A DNA stretch of 50,367 nt from Candidatus Baldrarchaeota archaeon (GTDB lineage: Archaea; Asgardarchaeota; Baldrarchaeia; Baldrarchaeales; DXJG01). This document shows positions 1-8,256 of this stretch, one piece after another. The notes beneath the pieces were generated by a model that was given only the letters and a program-made list of their open reading frames with translations, was not told the DNA's origin and did no database searches. The stretch covers positions 1-50,367 of the forward strand of contig JAEOSG010000002.1 of NCBI GenBank assembly GCA_016840485.1, written 5' to 3'. Position 1 is the first letter of the stretch. The number at the start of each line of letters is the position of its first letter. A program made the translations under genes and the position numbers.

Positions 1-24
1 CATGCAAAAGAGATAATTTATTTT

Positions 25-1134
25 ATGGTGTGTGTCCCTGAAATGGGTAATAAGGGAAGGTTTTTGATTGTAGGGTCGTTAGATAGATTTTCTGGCAAAA
101 CTCTCTTCATTCTTAGTTTAGCTAAAATATTAAGTAATCAAGGATATAAAATTGGATATTTTAAACCATTAGGAGTCAAAAATTATGTTTTGGATACCGG
201 AAACATCGTCGATGAAGATACCTACGTTATGAAGCAAATGTTCGATTTGAAAGAACCACTTGATGAATTATCGCCATTTGTGTTTCACTACGATTTTATG
301 AATAGGGTTCTAGTTAAAGATAATGTTCAAAATACCCAGAACATGGTTATAAATTTAGCTAACAAAATAGCCAGTAACAAGGATATTGTCTTTATAGAGG
401 GACACGGATGTATATGGACCGGTGAGTCTATAGGCTTATCATCATTAAAGCTATCGAAGCTACTTAATGCACCACTAATTATTCTTGTAAATTATGATCC
501 ACTATACACATGCGACAGAATACTGTTAATTAAGAGACTTATCGAAAAGGAAAATATTAATTGTTTAGGAATAGTTATAGTCGGTGCAACTAGGGACGAA
601 GCCTTGCTAATGAATTCGCTGTTAATGAGAATTGGAAATTTAGGATTCAAATTACTTGGAATTTTACCGTCTCTTAGAAATATCTTACCATTAACCATTA
701 GGGAAATTGCCGATGCTACAGATTCTAAAGTATTAGTTGGCCAGCAATGGTTAGACAAAGAAATTGAAAACCTTCTCGTCGGTGCTATGACTCCTGATAG
801 TGCAATGAAGTACTTTAAAATTACTCCTAGCAAAGCGGTTATAACTGGTGGAGATAGAACTGATATAATACTTGCTGCACTAAAAACTGATACAACAGCT
901 CTCATATTAACTGGAAATATTTATCCAGAAGAAATTGTTCTGAGTGAAGCCGAGAAGAACAAAGTTAGTGTTTTATTATGCCCCTATGATACCTATACAA
1001 CCGTCAGAAAAATAGAGAGCTATAGGTTTACAGTTAGATATATGAATATGAAAAGACTTAGTAGATTAGTCACCGAATTGGAGAAAAAGATCGACCTGCC
1101 TTCGGTATTGGAGGAATTAGGCCTCGTAAGTTGA
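25..1134 (+). CDS. BioD-like P-loop / DRTGG-domain protein
   Basis: Predicted soluble P-loop protein of the dethiobiotin-synthetase-like family (COG0857 N-terminal type). The first ~210 residues hold a Walker A-like SLDRFSGKT segment and a BioD-like fold pattern. Residues ~250-345 look like a DRTGG domain (GAMTPDSAMKYF, then VITGGDRTDI and ALILTG). In bacteria this pair is fused to phosphotransacetylase; here the catalytic PTA domain is absent, as in many archaeal stand-alone copies. Role unknown; a regulatory or ligand-sensing function is inferred. A second ATG at 43 (MGNKGRFLIVG) is the more family-like start because the first residues add nothing recognisable. A short frame overlaps its stop, and a CofE-like ligase follows. 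The window edge cuts off the upstream context. Confidence 0.75.
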   Translation: MVCVPEMGNKGRFLIVGSLDRFSGKTLFILSLAKILSNQGYKIGYFKPLGVKNYVLDTGNIVDEDTYVMKQMFDLKEPLDELSPFVFHYDFMNRVLVKDNVQNTQNMVINLANKIASNKDIVFIEGHGCIWTGESIGLSSLKLSKLLNAPLIILVNYDPLYTCDRILLIKRLIEKENINCLGIVIVGATRDEALLMNSLLMRIGNLGFKLLGILPSLRNILPLTIREIADATDSKVLVGQQWLDKEIENLLVGAMTPDSAMKYFKITPSKAVITGGDRTDIILAALKTDTTALILTGNIYPEEIVLSEAEKNKVSVLLCPYDTYTTVRKIESYRFTVRYMNMKRLSRLVTELEKKIDLPSVLEELGLVS

Positions 1135-1286
1135 CAATTTTAGAACTTAGTAGTTTCTTAACAGATAAAAAACTATTTATTTCTATGATGCGAGCGTTAA
1201 GTTATAAGGATATTAGATATTTCTATGATATTGTAGGATGTTTTCCGCAAGTCTTTAAGTTCTGTTTAGAAAACACTAAAAATTAA
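1131..1286 (+). CDS. possible small overlapping ORF, 51 aa
   Basis: A TTG-initiated frame overlaps the stop codon of the preceding gene by 4 nt (TTG at 1131, stop at 1284) and ends 8 nt before the next gene. The product would be 51 aa and helical, with two cysteines and no recognised domain. The 4-nt overlap is typical of translational coupling. The only purine-rich match (GGAGGA near 1110) is about 15 nt from the TTG, which is far. It could equally be chance read-through of AT-rich spacer DNA. No function proposed. Confidence 0.3.
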   Translation: MTILELSSFLTDKKLFISMMRALSYKDIRYFYDIVGCFPQVFKFCLENTKN

Positions 1287-1294
1287 TAAATTCA

Positions 1295-2185
1295 GTGATA
1301 ATTATAAAATCGCTAAGAAGGGGTTTAAAAATTCACAGAAAATACGCAGTAATCACTATTAAAACGAAGTATTGGAAGCCTGGAACAAACTACATATATG
1401 AAATAGTAAATGCCTTAAAAGGCAAAATTCAAGATGGCGATATAATCGTATTGTCCGAAAAAGCGCTGTCTACAGCTATGGGAAATCTTGTTGATGAATC
1501 TAAAGTAAAGCCAGGTTTCTTGGCGAAATTTCTCGCTAGATTTTGGAATAGAATAATTTGGGGCTACATGCTGGGAATAGTGTGTCGTCTTAAACCTGAA
1601 ACAATTATTAAGTTACGAAATTATCCAGTTAGATTTGGCGCAGCTCATAAACAATTAGCATTGCTTTACGCTGGGTTTCTTCAAGCGCTAAGACACTATT
1701 CCGAGGGAGGCATTGATGTTAGCAACATACCTTATACCTATGCATGTTTACCCTTAAGAAGCTCTATGGATGTTGCAAGAAGAATATTCGAAGCAATAAC
1801 ACGTATAACAGGGAAAAGAGTAACGGTTATGATTGTTGATGGTGATAGTACTTTTTCTTTTAGAAACCTTCATTTAGCCCCTAGAAAAGTTCCCGTTAAA
1901 GGATTGTTGCATTTTGGTGGAGTTCTGACTTTTATTATAGGTAGATTTTTTAAATTGAAGAAAACGGCTACTCCTGTGGCTATTGTGGGATCCCCATTGA
2001 GTATAGATGAAGCCTTGGAGATAGCTGAGCTTGCAGACAAGTCCAGAGGGCATGGAGCAGGCATGACAGTATGGGATATGGCAAAACGGTTTAAAGTCGG
2101 ACTAACCCAGGTTACGTGGGAGATGCTTAGCAAAATAAATCATAGACCAATAACGATAATTAGACTAGTTACAAGGCCTCGCTGA
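1295..2185 (+). CDS. F420-0:gamma-glutamyl ligase (CofE)-like protein
   Basis: Resembles the CofE family that adds glutamate to coenzyme F420-0. The conserved element DGDIIVLSEKALSTAMGN near residues 47-64 matches the CofE pattern of a GD-hh-h(S/A)(E/Q)K-hS-A-GR type. Further family-like parts are VMIVDGDSTFSF near 180 and SRGHGAGMTVWDMAKR near 250. At 296 aa it is longer than a minimal CofE (~250 aa), and it belongs to the divergent CofE-domain proteins of unknown substrate seen in archaea. GTG start at 1295 with no clear Shine-Dalgarno. A role in F420 or a related glutamylated cofactor would suit the adjacent F420/H4MPT genes, but that is inference. Confidence 0.65.
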   Translation: MIIIKSLRRGLKIHRKYAVITIKTKYWKPGTNYIYEIVNALKGKIQDGDIIVLSEKALSTAMGNLVDESKVKPGFLAKFLARFWNRIIWGYMLGIVCRLKPETIIKLRNYPVRFGAAHKQLALLYAGFLQALRHYSEGGIDVSNIPYTYACLPLRSSMDVARRIFEAITRITGKRVTVMIVDGDSTFSFRNLHLAPRKVPVKGLLHFGGVLTFIIGRFFKLKKTATPVAIVGSPLSIDEALEIAELADKSRGHGAGMTVWDMAKRFKVGLTQVTWEMLSKINHRPITIIRLVTRPR

Positions 2186-2533
2186 CGCTTTAACCTTAAC
2201 GATTGTTCCTAAATGTCATTAAAGAGTAAGTGATAAAACAAATTTTATAATTTTTTCAAACTAAAAGCGTTACTTTATCGTATAGGTTTTGTTCTTATCC
2301 ATACACGTAGAAATGTTGTTCAGAAGCTTTCCTATGTTTTACACGTATCTTTTAAAGCTTAAAGTGTTTAACAGTGCAACATAAAATAACTTAATAATAT
2401 ATATAATGATTAAATGGGTAAATTTTAAAGGAATGTTAAGATGACCGTAACGATAGTTAGAAAATGAAATATGGCGTGGTGACTAAAAACTTAAAATTAA
2501 GAAGAACATAAGGTACAAGAGGAGGGATATAAC
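2186..2533 (+). other. intergenic leader upstream of ftr
   Basis: About 350 nt without a gene. AT-rich. A TATA-like run lies at about 2391-2407 (AATAATATATATAAT). The stretch ends in a strong ribosome binding site (GGAGGG, 2521-2526) 7 nt before the ftr GTG. If the TATA run is used, ftr has a leader of roughly 100 nt. No RNA gene or repeat recognised. Confidence 0.4.
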
Positions 2534-3430
2534 GTGCTACATATTGGTGATGTAGAGATTGAAGACACCTTTGCAGAAATGTTCCCAATGTGGGCTTCAA
2601 GAATACTTATAACCGCTGATAATGAAAAATGGGCACTGACCGCAGCTCAAGCAGCAACGGGATTCGGTACATCAATCATTATGTCCCCCGCGGAGGCTGG
2701 CATAGAGAGAATCGTTCCACCTGACGAAACACCCGACGGAAGAGTTGGAGCTATAATTCAAATATATCATCGAACCAGGTTAGAACTTAAAGTTCAAATG
2801 ATATTTAGAATAGGTCAATGCATTCTTACATGCCCAACCACGGCAGCTTTTGACGCGTTACCAGAAGCTAAACGAAAAGTAAAGATAGGCCCAGCTATAA
2901 GGAAATTTGGAGATGGGTTTGAAGTACGAGATAAATTAAATGGAAGGGATGTTTGGAGAATACCAGTTATGGAAGGGGAATTTATCATTGAAAATCTCTT
3001 TGGCGTGAAACCCGCAATCGCTGGAGGAAACTTCCTTATCTTAGCTAAGGATAAGTCTTCTGGTCTAAAAGCAGCAGAAGAAGCAGTTGAAGCTATTAAA
3101 AAGAGTAAAGCTAGGGTAGTACTTACATTCCCAGGAGGGATCTGTAGATCAGGATCAAAAGTTGGGTCGCTTAAATATAAGTTACCTGCATCAACCAATC
3201 ACTTCTTCTGCCCAACATTAAAAGATAAGGTACCAGAAACAGCGTTGCCAAAAGATGTTAACAGCGTATATGAGATAGTTATAAATGGTTTAACTGTAGA
3301 TGATATTAAAGAAGCTATGGCAGTTGGAATTAAAGCTGCTGCAAGTGTTGAAGGAGTTAAAAGGATCACAGCTGCAAACTATGGGGGAAAGCTTGGACCA
3401 TACAAGATACATCTAAAAGACATCATTTAA
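2534..3430 (+). CDS. ftr: formylmethanofuran:H4MPT formyltransferase
   Basis: Transfers the formyl group between formylmethanofuran and tetrahydromethanopterin, the second step of the archaeal C1 branch; cytosolic, normally a homotetramer. The 298-aa length is the usual Ftr size and the whole sequence is family-like, for example the N-terminus (DVEIEDTFAEMFPMW), the acidic loop before RVGAIIQIYHR, the glycine-rich FPGGICRSGSKVGS near residue 200, and the LPASTNHFFCPTL segment. GTG start supported by GGAGGG seven bases upstream. Monocistronic here, 7 kb from the fwd and mtd/mer operons, separated by genes of other function. High confidence. Confidence 0.96.
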   Translation: MLHIGDVEIEDTFAEMFPMWASRILITADNEKWALTAAQAATGFGTSIIMSPAEAGIERIVPPDETPDGRVGAIIQIYHRTRLELKVQMIFRIGQCILTCPTTAAFDALPEAKRKVKIGPAIRKFGDGFEVRDKLNGRDVWRIPVMEGEFIIENLFGVKPAIAGGNFLILAKDKSSGLKAAEEAVEAIKKSKARVVLTFPGGICRSGSKVGSLKYKLPASTNHFFCPTLKDKVPETALPKDVNSVYEIVINGLTVDDIKEAMAVGIKAAASVEGVKRITAANYGGKLGPYKIHLKDII

Positions 3431-3446
3431 CGGTAAAATTCGTAGT

Positions 3447-4496
3447 CTAAACCAGTCTTAAATAGTCTAAGCCATCGGCTTCAGGAGAGCCAACAAGTAT
3501 TCGATAATAACGTGTTCCAAGTGCTTTATTAATAACTTTTTCTAACTTTCCCTTCACTTCAATTTTTTCTCCTTCTTTAGCTATATCGCTGTAAAGTCCC
3601 TCGTAAGTGATAACTTCTTTTACATAGTTGCCAATTTTTGGGCCTTCCATCACTTCAACTTGGTTAATTTTATATATTGCTGGATTAAATATGGAGTCTT
3701 CTGCGTTTACCACAGTAGCTCTAATCTTTACAATACCAATTGGTTGAAAGACGTAGGTATCATAGGTATCAGAAAATTCTTTTTCTGTTTTTACTGGATG
3801 CACAGAAAACAGAGTTCCATCGAAAACTCCTCGATTCCATTTTCTCTCGCAAATTTTTCTTGCATCGTTCATTTTAAGGCGATAAAGACTGGATACTTTG
3901 GTGCACCATTCTTCAAATTCTTGTTTCGAAAATTTTCTTACATTAGAATTAGAACTTTGACAAAGGCTCAGCAGCGCCTCTTTGACCCTATAACTATTGT
4001 CCTTTCCGTAAACTATTAAGTCTATATCAGAGAATTCGACTCGATGAATATTAATGAGAATCGACCCTGTAACACCAAAAGAACTCAAAGAAACATTACT
4101 TTCCTTTGAAATCAATTTAATAAGTTCTACGACCTTTTGTTCGAGTCCATCTCGATCCGAAGTATTCAAAATCTCTTTTAATCTTTCCTCTGGTTTAAAG
4201 TGTTTCTTAATGTACTTAACTGGGACAAAGGACATAACTATATTTAAGACTGGGTCTTTGTGTAAATAGTGCGGATATTTTTCCTTTAGTAATCCAAAGG
4301 TTTCTTTAAGAGAGGGTATAGTGTAATGCTTCAATACGCGCTTAAATTTCTCTTTTCCACGACCCCAAGAGCCAGCTTCATCTGGCACGTATTTTAAATA
4401 CGCAATAACCCTATCGCTAGGGTGAAGATTGCCGACAACTGCAAAAAACAACCCCTCTTTCGTTAATAGGTAGTCTCTATCTCTAAAACTTCTCAT
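3447..4496 (-). CDS. nucleotidyltransferase-domain protein, paralog 1
   Basis: Predicted Pol-beta-type nucleotidyltransferase (COG1665-like). A central catalytic signature GVTGSILINIHRVEFSDIDLIVYG near residues 140-165 carries the GS and DxD elements of the superfamily. The N-terminal ~60 residues (NLHPSDRVIAYLKYVP) and the C-terminal ~70 residues (YEGLYSDIAKEGEKIEVKG, then YYRILVGSPEADGLDYL) are shared with the neighbouring gene; the C-terminus looks like a small beta-barrel. Substrate unknown. Its ATG overlaps the stop of the upstream paralog by 4 nt, so the two are translated as a coupled pair. Convergent with ftr. Confidence 0.7.
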   Translation of the reverse strand: MRSFRDRDYLLTKEGLFFAVVGNLHPSDRVIAYLKYVPDEAGSWGRGKEKFKRVLKHYTIPSLKETFGLLKEKYPHYLHKDPVLNIVMSFVPVKYIKKHFKPEERLKEILNTSDRDGLEQKVVELIKLISKESNVSLSSFGVTGSILINIHRVEFSDIDLIVYGKDNSYRVKEALLSLCQSSNSNVRKFSKQEFEEWCTKVSSLYRLKMNDARKICERKWNRGVFDGTLFSVHPVKTEKEFSDTYDTYVFQPIGIVKIRATVVNAEDSIFNPAIYKINQVEVMEGPKIGNYVKEVITYEGLYSDIAKEGEKIEVKGKLEKVINKALGTRYYRILVGSPEADGLDYLRLV

Positions 4497-5533
4497 TGAT
4501 CATCCTCCGCCAATATCATGAAGTCTTCGGGATTTCCACCCAGAATTAACCTATAATGATGAACGTTATCATTTGGCTGAAGAATTTTCTCTACAGTTCC
4601 TTGCGCAATGACGTGTTCACCCACACGGGCCTGTTCACAAAATCTGCCTCTGAAAGAAACAATTTCCGTTAATGGGTAGACTAAATTACCTTGTAAAAAT
4701 GAAACATCATCTATCAGATATCTACAAGGTGTAAAAATGGCCTCATCGTCATTAATGATTTGTGCTTTTATTTTTGCCCTCCCGACGGGAATATAAATTT
4801 TTTCACCGTAGTTCTCTGCGATTTCATACCAGTCTTTAACAAACCTAAGAAAATAATCTACTCCCTTAAATTCACCCTGCATGATTTTTCTTTCCTCTAT
4901 TTTGGCAAATTGTTCAAAGGAAACCTCAGTATTCTTAACTCTAAATTTATAAAGTTTTTTTAAACCACTTTCATCGTAACTCTTGATAGAAGTCCCAAGC
5001 GGAACAAGTTTTTTTAAAACTTCATAAACCTTCATACCGTTTGATGTTCCATAGATAATTATATCTATGTCGGAGTTTTCGTTGTACAAATCTACAAGAA
5101 GAGATCCTGAAACTCCAATCTTCGTCCAAGGGATCCCGGCTTTTTCTTTCAATAATTTAGCGAACTCAAAGGCAATTCTTTCTATCCCAGCAAGATTTTG
5201 GGATTTCAGACGCATTTCACGTAATTTTTTTTCAGGTTTATAATGTTTGTATATATTCTTTATAGGCACACCTTCCAATAACTGATTGAAAACGGGGTCA
5301 AAGTACATATATTCAGGATAATTTTCGGACAAAAATTTGTTTCTTTCATCAAGGGAATAAATTTTTTCGTAAAATTTGCCATTTTTCCTTTTTCTTTCCC
5401 CTTTCTTACTTGGAATGTAACGGACATAGGCTATTACTCTATCGGGAGGGTGAACAAGTCCCTTTACATCAAATATTAAACCTTCAAATGTTTCAACGAA
5501 GTCTCCTTCACGAGCTCTTATCATCTTTGTCAT
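4493..5533 (-). CDS. nucleotidyltransferase-domain protein, paralog 2
   Basis: Tandem paralog of the downstream gene with the same order: an N-terminal domain (GLVHPPDRVIAYVRYIP), a Pol-beta nucleotidyltransferase core with GVSGSLLVDLYNENSDIDIIIYG near residues 140-162, and a C-terminal beta-rich domain (SFRGRFCEQARVGEHVIAQG). The two share overall layout but have diverged clearly. Start ATG at 5533 has GAGGTG about nine bases upstream. First gene of a two-gene operon. Family known, substrate not. Confidence 0.7.
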   Translation of the reverse strand: MTKMIRAREGDFVETFEGLIFDVKGLVHPPDRVIAYVRYIPSKKGERKRKNGKFYEKIYSLDERNKFLSENYPEYMYFDPVFNQLLEGVPIKNIYKHYKPEKKLREMRLKSQNLAGIERIAFEFAKLLKEKAGIPWTKIGVSGSLLVDLYNENSDIDIIIYGTSNGMKVYEVLKKLVPLGTSIKSYDESGLKKLYKFRVKNTEVSFEQFAKIEERKIMQGEFKGVDYFLRFVKDWYEIAENYGEKIYIPVGRAKIKAQIINDDEAIFTPCRYLIDDVSFLQGNLVYPLTEIVSFRGRFCEQARVGEHVIAQGTVEKILQPNDNVHHYRLILGGNPEDFMILAEDDQ

Positions 5534-5711
5534 ATTCTGAGCGCACCTCTAATGTGTATAGAATGAAGATTTTAAAACGCATTTAATATTTGTGCTTAGT
5601 AACTTTTTCATTAATTTTTAAGTTTATGGATGTTTGATCTCCTGCTAAAATCAGTATCTACCAGGTTAACAAAAAATGAATTTTAATTTTTGGACGTATG
5701 GTGACACAGTT

Positions 5712-6458
5712 CTATATTTTAGAGGTATCCTTAGGGAAATGCCAACCAATGTTTTTTAACGCTTCAACCAAGGGCATGGCTATGATTGCCACAATGATTG
5801 CTGCAATTAGACGTGCTATTGGATAGTAGAAGGGGCTAACAATGAACAAATACCTTACAGTATCTGTTGTTAATTGCCAGATTCCGTTATAAACGATAGG
5901 CGTGGCAAATATGGCGTTTCCAAGCGCGCCATCAGCTTGATTCCCAATAAAGCCTAAGAGAAAGTATAGGACAAATGTTAACGTAGGGGACAGATTGTCC
6001 TTTTTTATGAGGTAGACTACCGGAAAAATCATTAGTAAAGCAACTGCTTTGTCCCAGTTTGCTAGCACTGCAACGTAATAGTACTTTGTAAGTGGTTGAC
6101 TTGGCGGGAGAAATATAAAAGCTGTAATAATTGCTGCAAAAACGGCAAATCCTCTTTTCCACTTACCTGTATAAACAAGGCCAACAACAAATGCGTTAAT
6201 AGCTGGATTAAGCAGAAACGGTAATCCAAAGGGGCTACCCGAGCCCGGTGGCAAAAGCCAAGCTATAACAGTGCCTAGAAAAGCGGCTAAAGCACCAAGA
6301 TATGGGCCAAGAACGATTCCAAAAACAGACGCGATGGACGCTTCGAGTTGTATACTTAATGTTGGTAGGCCTATAACGGGTATGCCTGGTAAAAACGAAA
6401 TGATGACATAGAGTGCTGCAAAGGATGCTGTTAAAGCAATTTCCTTTGAGGATATCAT
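5712..6458 (-). CDS. ECF-type transporter S component (membrane)
   Basis: Hydrophobic protein with about six transmembrane segments. The N-terminus (KEIALTASFAALYVIISFLPGIP) and the glycine-rich GIVLGPYLGALAAFLGTVIAW near residues 48-68 are typical of ECF S components and their relatives. At 248 aa it is longer than the common 180-200 aa, with extra polar segments around 110-150. The substrate cannot be read from sequence. No ECF A or T genes are in the window, so it would rely on a shared module or act alone. Its promoter region carries a long perfect inverted repeat 24 nt upstream of the start and faces the divergent winged-helix/PfkB gene. Confidence 0.75.
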   Translation of the reverse strand: MISSKEIALTASFAALYVIISFLPGIPVIGLPTLSIQLEASIASVFGIVLGPYLGALAAFLGTVIAWLLPPGSGSPFGLPFLLNPAINAFVVGLVYTGKWKRGFAVFAAIITAFIFLPPSQPLTKYYYVAVLANWDKAVALLMIFPVVYLIKKDNLSPTLTFVLYFLLGFIGNQADGALGNAIFATPIVYNGIWQLTTDTVRYLFIVSPFYYPIARLIAAIIVAIIAMPLVEALKNIGWHFPKDTSKI

Positions 6459-6481
6459 ATTATCACCATTTTATGTAATTT

Positions 6482-6519
6482 ATTACATATCATTGTAGTA
6501 TCTTACAATGATATGTAAT
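6482..6519. promoter_or_regulatory. 16-bp perfect inverted repeat, probable operator
   Basis: Arms 6482-6497 and 6504-6519 are exact reverse complements (ATTACATATCATTGTA) around a 6-nt spacer. The site lies 24 nt upstream of the ECF S-component ATG and about 230 nt from the divergent wHTH-PfkB gene. The size and perfection suit binding of a dimeric regulator over a promoter. A hairpin in the leader RNA is the alternative reading, but the AT-rich arms favour a DNA site. Confidence 0.5.
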
Positions 6520-6747
6520 TTCATAATAAATATTTTTTGATAAATAAGTGCCCTAAAAAACGTTATCGAAGTTATTGTTTAGCCAAAAAACTGATGAAAA
6601 AACTATGTTTCGGAGATCGTCCATTTATAATTGACAGAAATTATATTTAACGGATTAAAAAACAACATTTTGTTTTTCCTTTTTTCTCAATTTATACGAT
6701 ATTAATATATTCGCTAAGGACTTAAATGTTTGTAAGGAGTGATTCTT

Positions 6748-8178
6748 ATGGAAGAACTATGGCCTTGGATCTTACCCCTGCCAAAGGAGACAAAGGAACA
6801 GTATGAAATTTTACTGTCGGTATTTAAATCTAAGGTTTCATTAGATATTCTGCTTAATATGGATGTTAATAAAAAGAATTATCAGAAAGAGCTTGTAGAG
6901 AAAATTCCTCATTCTAATAAATCAATAATAAACGTGTTGAAAAAATTTGTTCGTGCAGGGATACTAGAGCAAGGAACAGAGAAGATAAAAGTTGACGGCA
7001 AAGAAGTTTGGGTAAAATATTACACGCTTACTTTTCTAGGTAAATATCTCAAACTTCTCCTAACACCCATAGACAGACTATCTCCTAAAGATGTAAAAGA
7101 AATAGTTGAAGAATTATTTTATTTTTATGCCAAAAGCATTGCTAAGTTATGTTTTGACTTTAATATAAGCCATGAAGTCTTTCATAACATCTTAAATAAA
7201 CTATACCTAACTGAGACCATAAAGAGATTAAAAGACTCAAGAAAAAAGATAAAAGCAGCCGTATTTGGGTCAGCAGCTCTTGATTTCATAATACCACTTA
7301 ACGAAATTCCAGTCGGCCATGACCAAACCATAACTGTACGTGGCTTCATAAGTGATGTGGGGGGCTCGGCTGCAAATGTAGCCATGGCGCTTAGCAGATT
7401 GGAGGTTCCAACCGCATTTTCTGGAAAGATTGGTGGAGATTATGGTGGAAGAAAAATTGTTGAGACAATGTTAAACGAAAATGTGGATATATCATCTATT
7501 GTAATCGATGAAGAACTCCAAACTCCACAGTCAATAGTACTTGTAGGAAATAATGGCGAAAAAAGGATAATTGTTCTTTTAAGAGATAATCCAGCACTGT
7601 CTTTATCCTCTCCATCAGAAATAAATTGGTCGTTGATAGATGAATGTAAAATTGTTTATATCGGTGAAGTTTTTGTAGAGGTAGCTTCCACGATAGCTTC
7701 CTATGCAAAAAGCAGCGGAAAATGGATAGTATATAGACCGATAACACCTTACGCAAAAATGGGGATTAAAAAGCTGGAATCTATAATTAATAATGTAACT
7801 ACTTTAATTTTAAACGAAGCAAATTGGAATCTACTGAAAAAATCAATGTCAACCCTTGATTTGCCGAAAAGCTTACTGAATCTGGGACCAAAAGAAGTAA
7901 TTATTACGAGGGGTAGTAAAGGAGTAAAGGTTTATACAATAAATGAATCCTTTGAAATTCCCTCATTCAACGTCAAAGCCGTTGACACAACGGGTGCGGG
8001 AGATGCCTTTGTTGCTGGTTACATTAAAGCACGTTTAGAAGGAAAATCTCTACGCGAAGCTATAAAATACGCGTTGGCAGTTGCAGCTATAACAACTACA
8101 AAGCTTGGAGTGAGAACCTCCCTGCCAAGAGCAGATCAAGTTGAAGAATTTATTAAAAACTACACACTACCTAGCTAA
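6748..8178 (+). CDS. winged-helix DNA-binding domain fused to PfkB kinase
   Basis: Two-part protein. The N-terminal ~170 residues are a winged-helix-like unit (about 15-110: SLDILLNMDVNKKNYQ, then YYTLTFLGKYLKLLL) plus helices. The rest is a complete PfkB/ribokinase-family kinase with GGSAANVAMALSRL near 205 and the signature VDTTGAGDAFVAGY near 415-430, including the catalytic Asp. Start ATG at 6748 is chosen over an upstream in-frame GTG at 6739 because AAGGAGTGAT sits directly before it. It may bind DNA and sense, or phosphorylate, a small sugar, nucleoside or vitamin. Its divergent ECF transporter neighbour and the palindrome between them support a local transport regulator, which is inference. 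Confidence 0.8.
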   Translation: MEELWPWILPLPKETKEQYEILLSVFKSKVSLDILLNMDVNKKNYQKELVEKIPHSNKSIINVLKKFVRAGILEQGTEKIKVDGKEVWVKYYTLTFLGKYLKLLLTPIDRLSPKDVKEIVEELFYFYAKSIAKLCFDFNISHEVFHNILNKLYLTETIKRLKDSRKKIKAAVFGSAALDFIIPLNEIPVGHDQTITVRGFISDVGGSAANVAMALSRLEVPTAFSGKIGGDYGGRKIVETMLNENVDISSIVIDEELQTPQSIVLVGNNGEKRIIVLLRDNPALSLSSPSEINWSLIDECKIVYIGEVFVEVASTIASYAKSSGKWIVYRPITPYAKMGIKKLESIINNVTTLILNEANWNLLKKSMSTLDLPKSLLNLGPKEVIITRGSKGVKVYTINESFEIPSFNVKAVDTTGAGDAFVAGYIKARLEGKSLREAIKYALAVAAITTTKLGVRTSLPRADQVEEFIKNYTLPS

Positions 8179-8256
8179 TTTAAGCACTAACTAATTACTT
8201 AATTCAAATACCTTAATGGTACAAGAACAAGGAAAAATAAAATTAGTTAAGTTAAA

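Noticed and set aside
2440-2500. Possible box C/D guide RNA upstream of ftr
   Set aside because: GATGA- and CTAA-like fragments do not form a proper C/D and C'/D' set.
6658-6677. AAAAACAA-CATT-TTGTTTTT inverted repeat before the wHTH-PfkB gene
   Set aside because: Low-complexity A/T symmetry likely to arise by chance; the longer palindrome at 6482-6519 is the better operator candidate.
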